Made by a program: the position numbers and the translations under genes. This document shows positions 13,533-14,977 of a stretch of 14,977 nucleotides of DNA, one piece after another; the stretch's first letter is position 1; each line of letters begins with the position of its first letter. Location of the stretch: contig WRLS01000033.1 in NCBI GenBank assembly GCA_009776345.1, forward strand, positions 1-14,977, given 5' to 3'. The notes under the pieces are model-generated. The model ran no database searches, was not told the origin of the DNA, and worked only from the letters and a program-made list of their open reading frames with translations. The DNA is from Oscillospiraceae bacterium. Lineage in GTDB: Bacteria; Bacillota; Clostridia; Oscillospirales; Ruminococcaceae.

Positions 13533-13566
13533 AAAAAAGCCGCGATGGGGGAAAGGACGGCACAAT

Positions 13567-14826
13567 ATGCGCGATAATAAAAATATCATCATCCGCACGC
13601 CGTTTACAGAAGAGATGAAGCGCACGCATACTATCCTGATGCCGCAGATGCTGCCGATACATTTTGATTTGCTGGCAAAGGTTTTCCGGCAGGCGGGCTA
13701 CAACGCGGAAGTGCTTAGCCCGAGCAATCTGACCGCCGCCGAAGAAGGGCTGAAAAGCGTACATAACGACACCTGCTATCCCGCGCTGCTGGTAATAGGG
13801 CAGTTTATAGACGCGTTAAAAAGCGGCAGCTACGACCCGCGCCGCACGGCGCTTTTGCTGACGCAGACAGGCGGAGGGTGCAGGGCGTCGAATTATATAT
13901 ATTTGCTTAGGAAGGCGCTGGAGAAAAACGGCTTTGACTATGTGCCGGTTATATCGCTGAATTTTTCGGGCTTTGAAACCAACGGCTTCAAGCTGAATTT
14001 GCGCACGCTGATAAAATGCGTGTTCTCGCTGGTATACGGCGATTTCCTAATGTGCCTGTTTAACCAGTGCGTGCCGTATGAAAAAAACAAAGGCGATGCG
14101 AAAAAAGCAGTTGATCGCTGGGTTTCTGCGCTTTTGGGACAAATGGAGGGGCCGCTGTTCGTGCGGGTGGCGCAAAATTACCGCGCAATGCTCAGTGATT
14201 TCCAGGCAATACCGATGGACCGCGAAAAGCAGACGGTAAAAGTCGGCATCGTGGGCGAAATTTACGTGAAATACGCGCCGCCGGGCAATAACAATTTAGA
14301 AGAATATCTTGTGGGGGAAGGCGCGGAGGTCGTGAATTCGGGCTTGCTGGATTTCTGCCTTTACTGCGTTTACAACGGGATTTTTGATAAAAAGTATTAC
14401 GGCATCGGCGGCGCGAAATATTATCTTCTGAAAGCCGCCGCGAAATACATGATAAAAAAACAGCGCCAAATGATAAAGGAAATACGCAGGCATGGGGTGT
14501 TCACGCCGCCCGCGGATTTCAGCGAAGTTATTGAAAGCGGCCGCGGGTATATCAGCCGCAGCGTAAAAATGGGCGAGGGCTGGCTGCTCACGGCGGAAAT
14601 GCTGGAGCTGCTTCACCGCGGCGTGGAAAATATTATATCCGCGCAGCCGTTCGGCTGCCTGCCGAACCATATTGTCGCGAAGGGGATGATCCGCAGGATA
14701 AAAGACGATTTCCCGCACGCGAACATTACGGCAATCGATTATGACCCCGGCGCGAGCCGCATAAATCAGGAGAATAGGATAAAGCTGATGTTGGCGGCTG
14801 CGCAGGATTTAGGTTTTAGGTTGTAG
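13567..14826 (+). CDS. HgdB-like 2-hydroxyacyl-CoA dehydratase-type protein (detached C-terminal domain)
   Basis: A 419-residue protein matching the C-terminal part of the long activase/dehydratase-type polypeptides of anaerobes. Seen: MPQMLPIHFDLLAKVFR, NDTCYPALLVIGQ (67-79), QTGGGCRASNY (100-110) and QPFGCLPNHI (360-369), with Cys69, Cys106 and Cys364 as candidate [4Fe-4S] ligands as in HgdB-type proteins, and a typical end DYDPGASRINQENRIKLML. The ATG at 13567 has AAAGGA about 9 bases upstream; the frame is open further left, but that part is translated repeat (C9 and B4). The last residues QDLGFRL and the stop come from half element A9. I infer it works with the activase gene 793 bases upstream. 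No separate promoter is evident. The reaction is unproven, since these family members have no firmly assigned substrate. Confidence 0.85.
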   Translation: MRDNKNIIIRTPFTEEMKRTHTILMPQMLPIHFDLLAKVFRQAGYNAEVLSPSNLTAAEEGLKSVHNDTCYPALLVIGQFIDALKSGSYDPRRTALLLTQTGGGCRASNYIYLLRKALEKNGFDYVPVISLNFSGFETNGFKLNLRTLIKCVFSLVYGDFLMCLFNQCVPYEKNKGDAKKAVDRWVSALLGQMEGPLFVRVAQNYRAMLSDFQAIPMDREKQTVKVGIVGEIYVKYAPPGNNNLEEYLVGEGAEVVNSGLLDFCLYCVYNGIFDKKYYGIGGAKYYLLKAAAKYMIKKQRQMIKEIRRHGVFTPPADFSEVIESGRGYISRSVKMGEGWLLTAEMLELLHRGVENIISAQPFGCLPNHIVAKGMIRRIKDDFPHANITAIDYDPGASRINQENRIKLMLAAAQDLGFRL

Positions 14827-14840
14827 GATATAGGAAGGGG
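14803..14840 (+). repeat. A element, left half (A9), encoding the end of the HgdB-like gene
   Basis: CAGGATTTAGGTTTTAGG and two further heptads, then GGAAGGGG. It is read in frame as QDLGFRL plus stop. The right arm is not in the window; the IS630-like element starts about 10 bases later, so the insertion may have split this A element. Confidence 0.6.
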
Positions 14841-14849
14841 CAATTCATA

Positions 14850-14977
14850 ATATAGTCAAACCACTTTAAAAGCAAGTCAACAAAGCTTGTTCAAAGGAAG
14901 TAAAGCGGGGCAAGATTTTGCGCAGCTCACTCTTGAGCCACGCCCACCTTTTCTCAATGGGGTTTAAATCGGGAGAG
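14850..14977 (-). mobile_element. IS630-family insertion sequence, one end
   Basis: Defined by the transposase tail. The left boundary is inferred from a TA dinucleotide about 15 bases beyond the stop; the other end and the inverted repeat partner lie outside the window. Confidence 0.6.
14866..14977 (-). CDS. IS630-family transposase, C-terminal fragment (runs off the right edge)
   Basis: Minus-strand frame of 36 residues plus TAA (stop at 14866-14868), open to the window edge. It begins SPDLNPIEKRWAWLKSELRK, the hallmark C-terminal motif of IS630/Tc1-like DDE transposases, where the Glu is the last catalytic acid. It is only partial because the window ends; whether the full gene is intact cannot be seen. 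The element's end is probably near 14850 at TATAGTCAAACCAC, since this family targets TA. Confidence 0.88.
   Translation of the reverse strand, partial: SPDLNPIEKRWAWLKSELRKILPRFTSFEQALLTCF

Larger units (their letters stand above)
12774..13566. other. Stacked repeat array between activase and HgdB-like genes
   Basis: These 793 bases contain almost only repeats, in the order A1, C5, A2, D2, C6, C7, A3, C8, B4, C9. Junctions recur: A right arm, GC cap, C hairpin, GGCCTTCGGC, A left arm. About 50 bases spanning the loop are the same in A1 and A3. No credible gene is present; frames across it are translations of the repeats. Confidence 0.75.

Noticed and set aside
13471..13566. Upstream start for the HgdB-like gene
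   Set aside because: The added residues translate the end of B4 and hairpin C9. The family start region and an SD belong to ATG 13567.
13258..13764. 168-residue minus-strand frame
   Set aside because: It is made of translated repeats C8, B4 and C9 plus the antisense of the HgdB-like gene, with no family resemblance.

Overview
The window looks like chromosomal DNA from an anaerobic member of the Clostridia (Firmicutes). The evidence is the leftward order mnmE, mnmG, rsmG, noc-type ParB, which is the origin-proximal order known from Firmicutes; seven perfect parS palindromes; strong Shine-Dalgarno (SD) sites; and genes for the radical 2-hydroxyacyl-CoA dehydratase/activase family typical of strict anaerobes. 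I cannot name the species from sequence alone.

Layout. Bases 1-261 hold G-tracts, small hairpins and three parS sites. Bases 262-5804 on the minus strand encode a Noc-type ParB-family protein, RsmG (16S rRNA methyltransferase), MnmG and MnmE (the two tRNA wobble-U34 modification subunits). The parS sites are scattered through the first 2.7 kb, including one in the noc 5' leader and one inside mnmG. Upstream of mnmE, where jag/yidC genes are usual, lie ilvN (overlapping mnmE by one base) and ilvB, the two subunits of acetohydroxyacid synthase. A divergent promoter region at 8283-8570 separates these from a plus-strand pair of overlapping reading frames of unknown function (8571-9327). Then follow a two-headed BadF/BcrA-type activase with a DUF2229-like C-terminal part (9684-12773) and a separate HgdB-like dehydratase-type protein (13567-14826). 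In relatives known to me these last two form one long polypeptide; here they are split by about 0.8 kb of stacked repeats. The right edge holds the C-terminus of an IS630-family transposase.

The most unusual aspect is the density of short structured repeats in nearly every intergenic gap. I distinguish: A, long hairpins built from AGG-heptads (AGGTTTT/AGGATTT); B, elements of about 177 bp with CAAAACACCCGTC inverted ends and internal hairpins whose stems are conserved while their sequence changes; C, REP-like hairpins ending in CTAC (GTAG on the other strand); D and E, GC-rich relatives of B in architecture. Several elements supply the stop codon and last residues of adjacent genes (mnmG, ilvB, the activase, the HgdB-like gene), and a cloverleaf-shaped GC-rich palindrome sits in frame inside the activase gene. 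No tRNA, rRNA or CRISPR array was seen.
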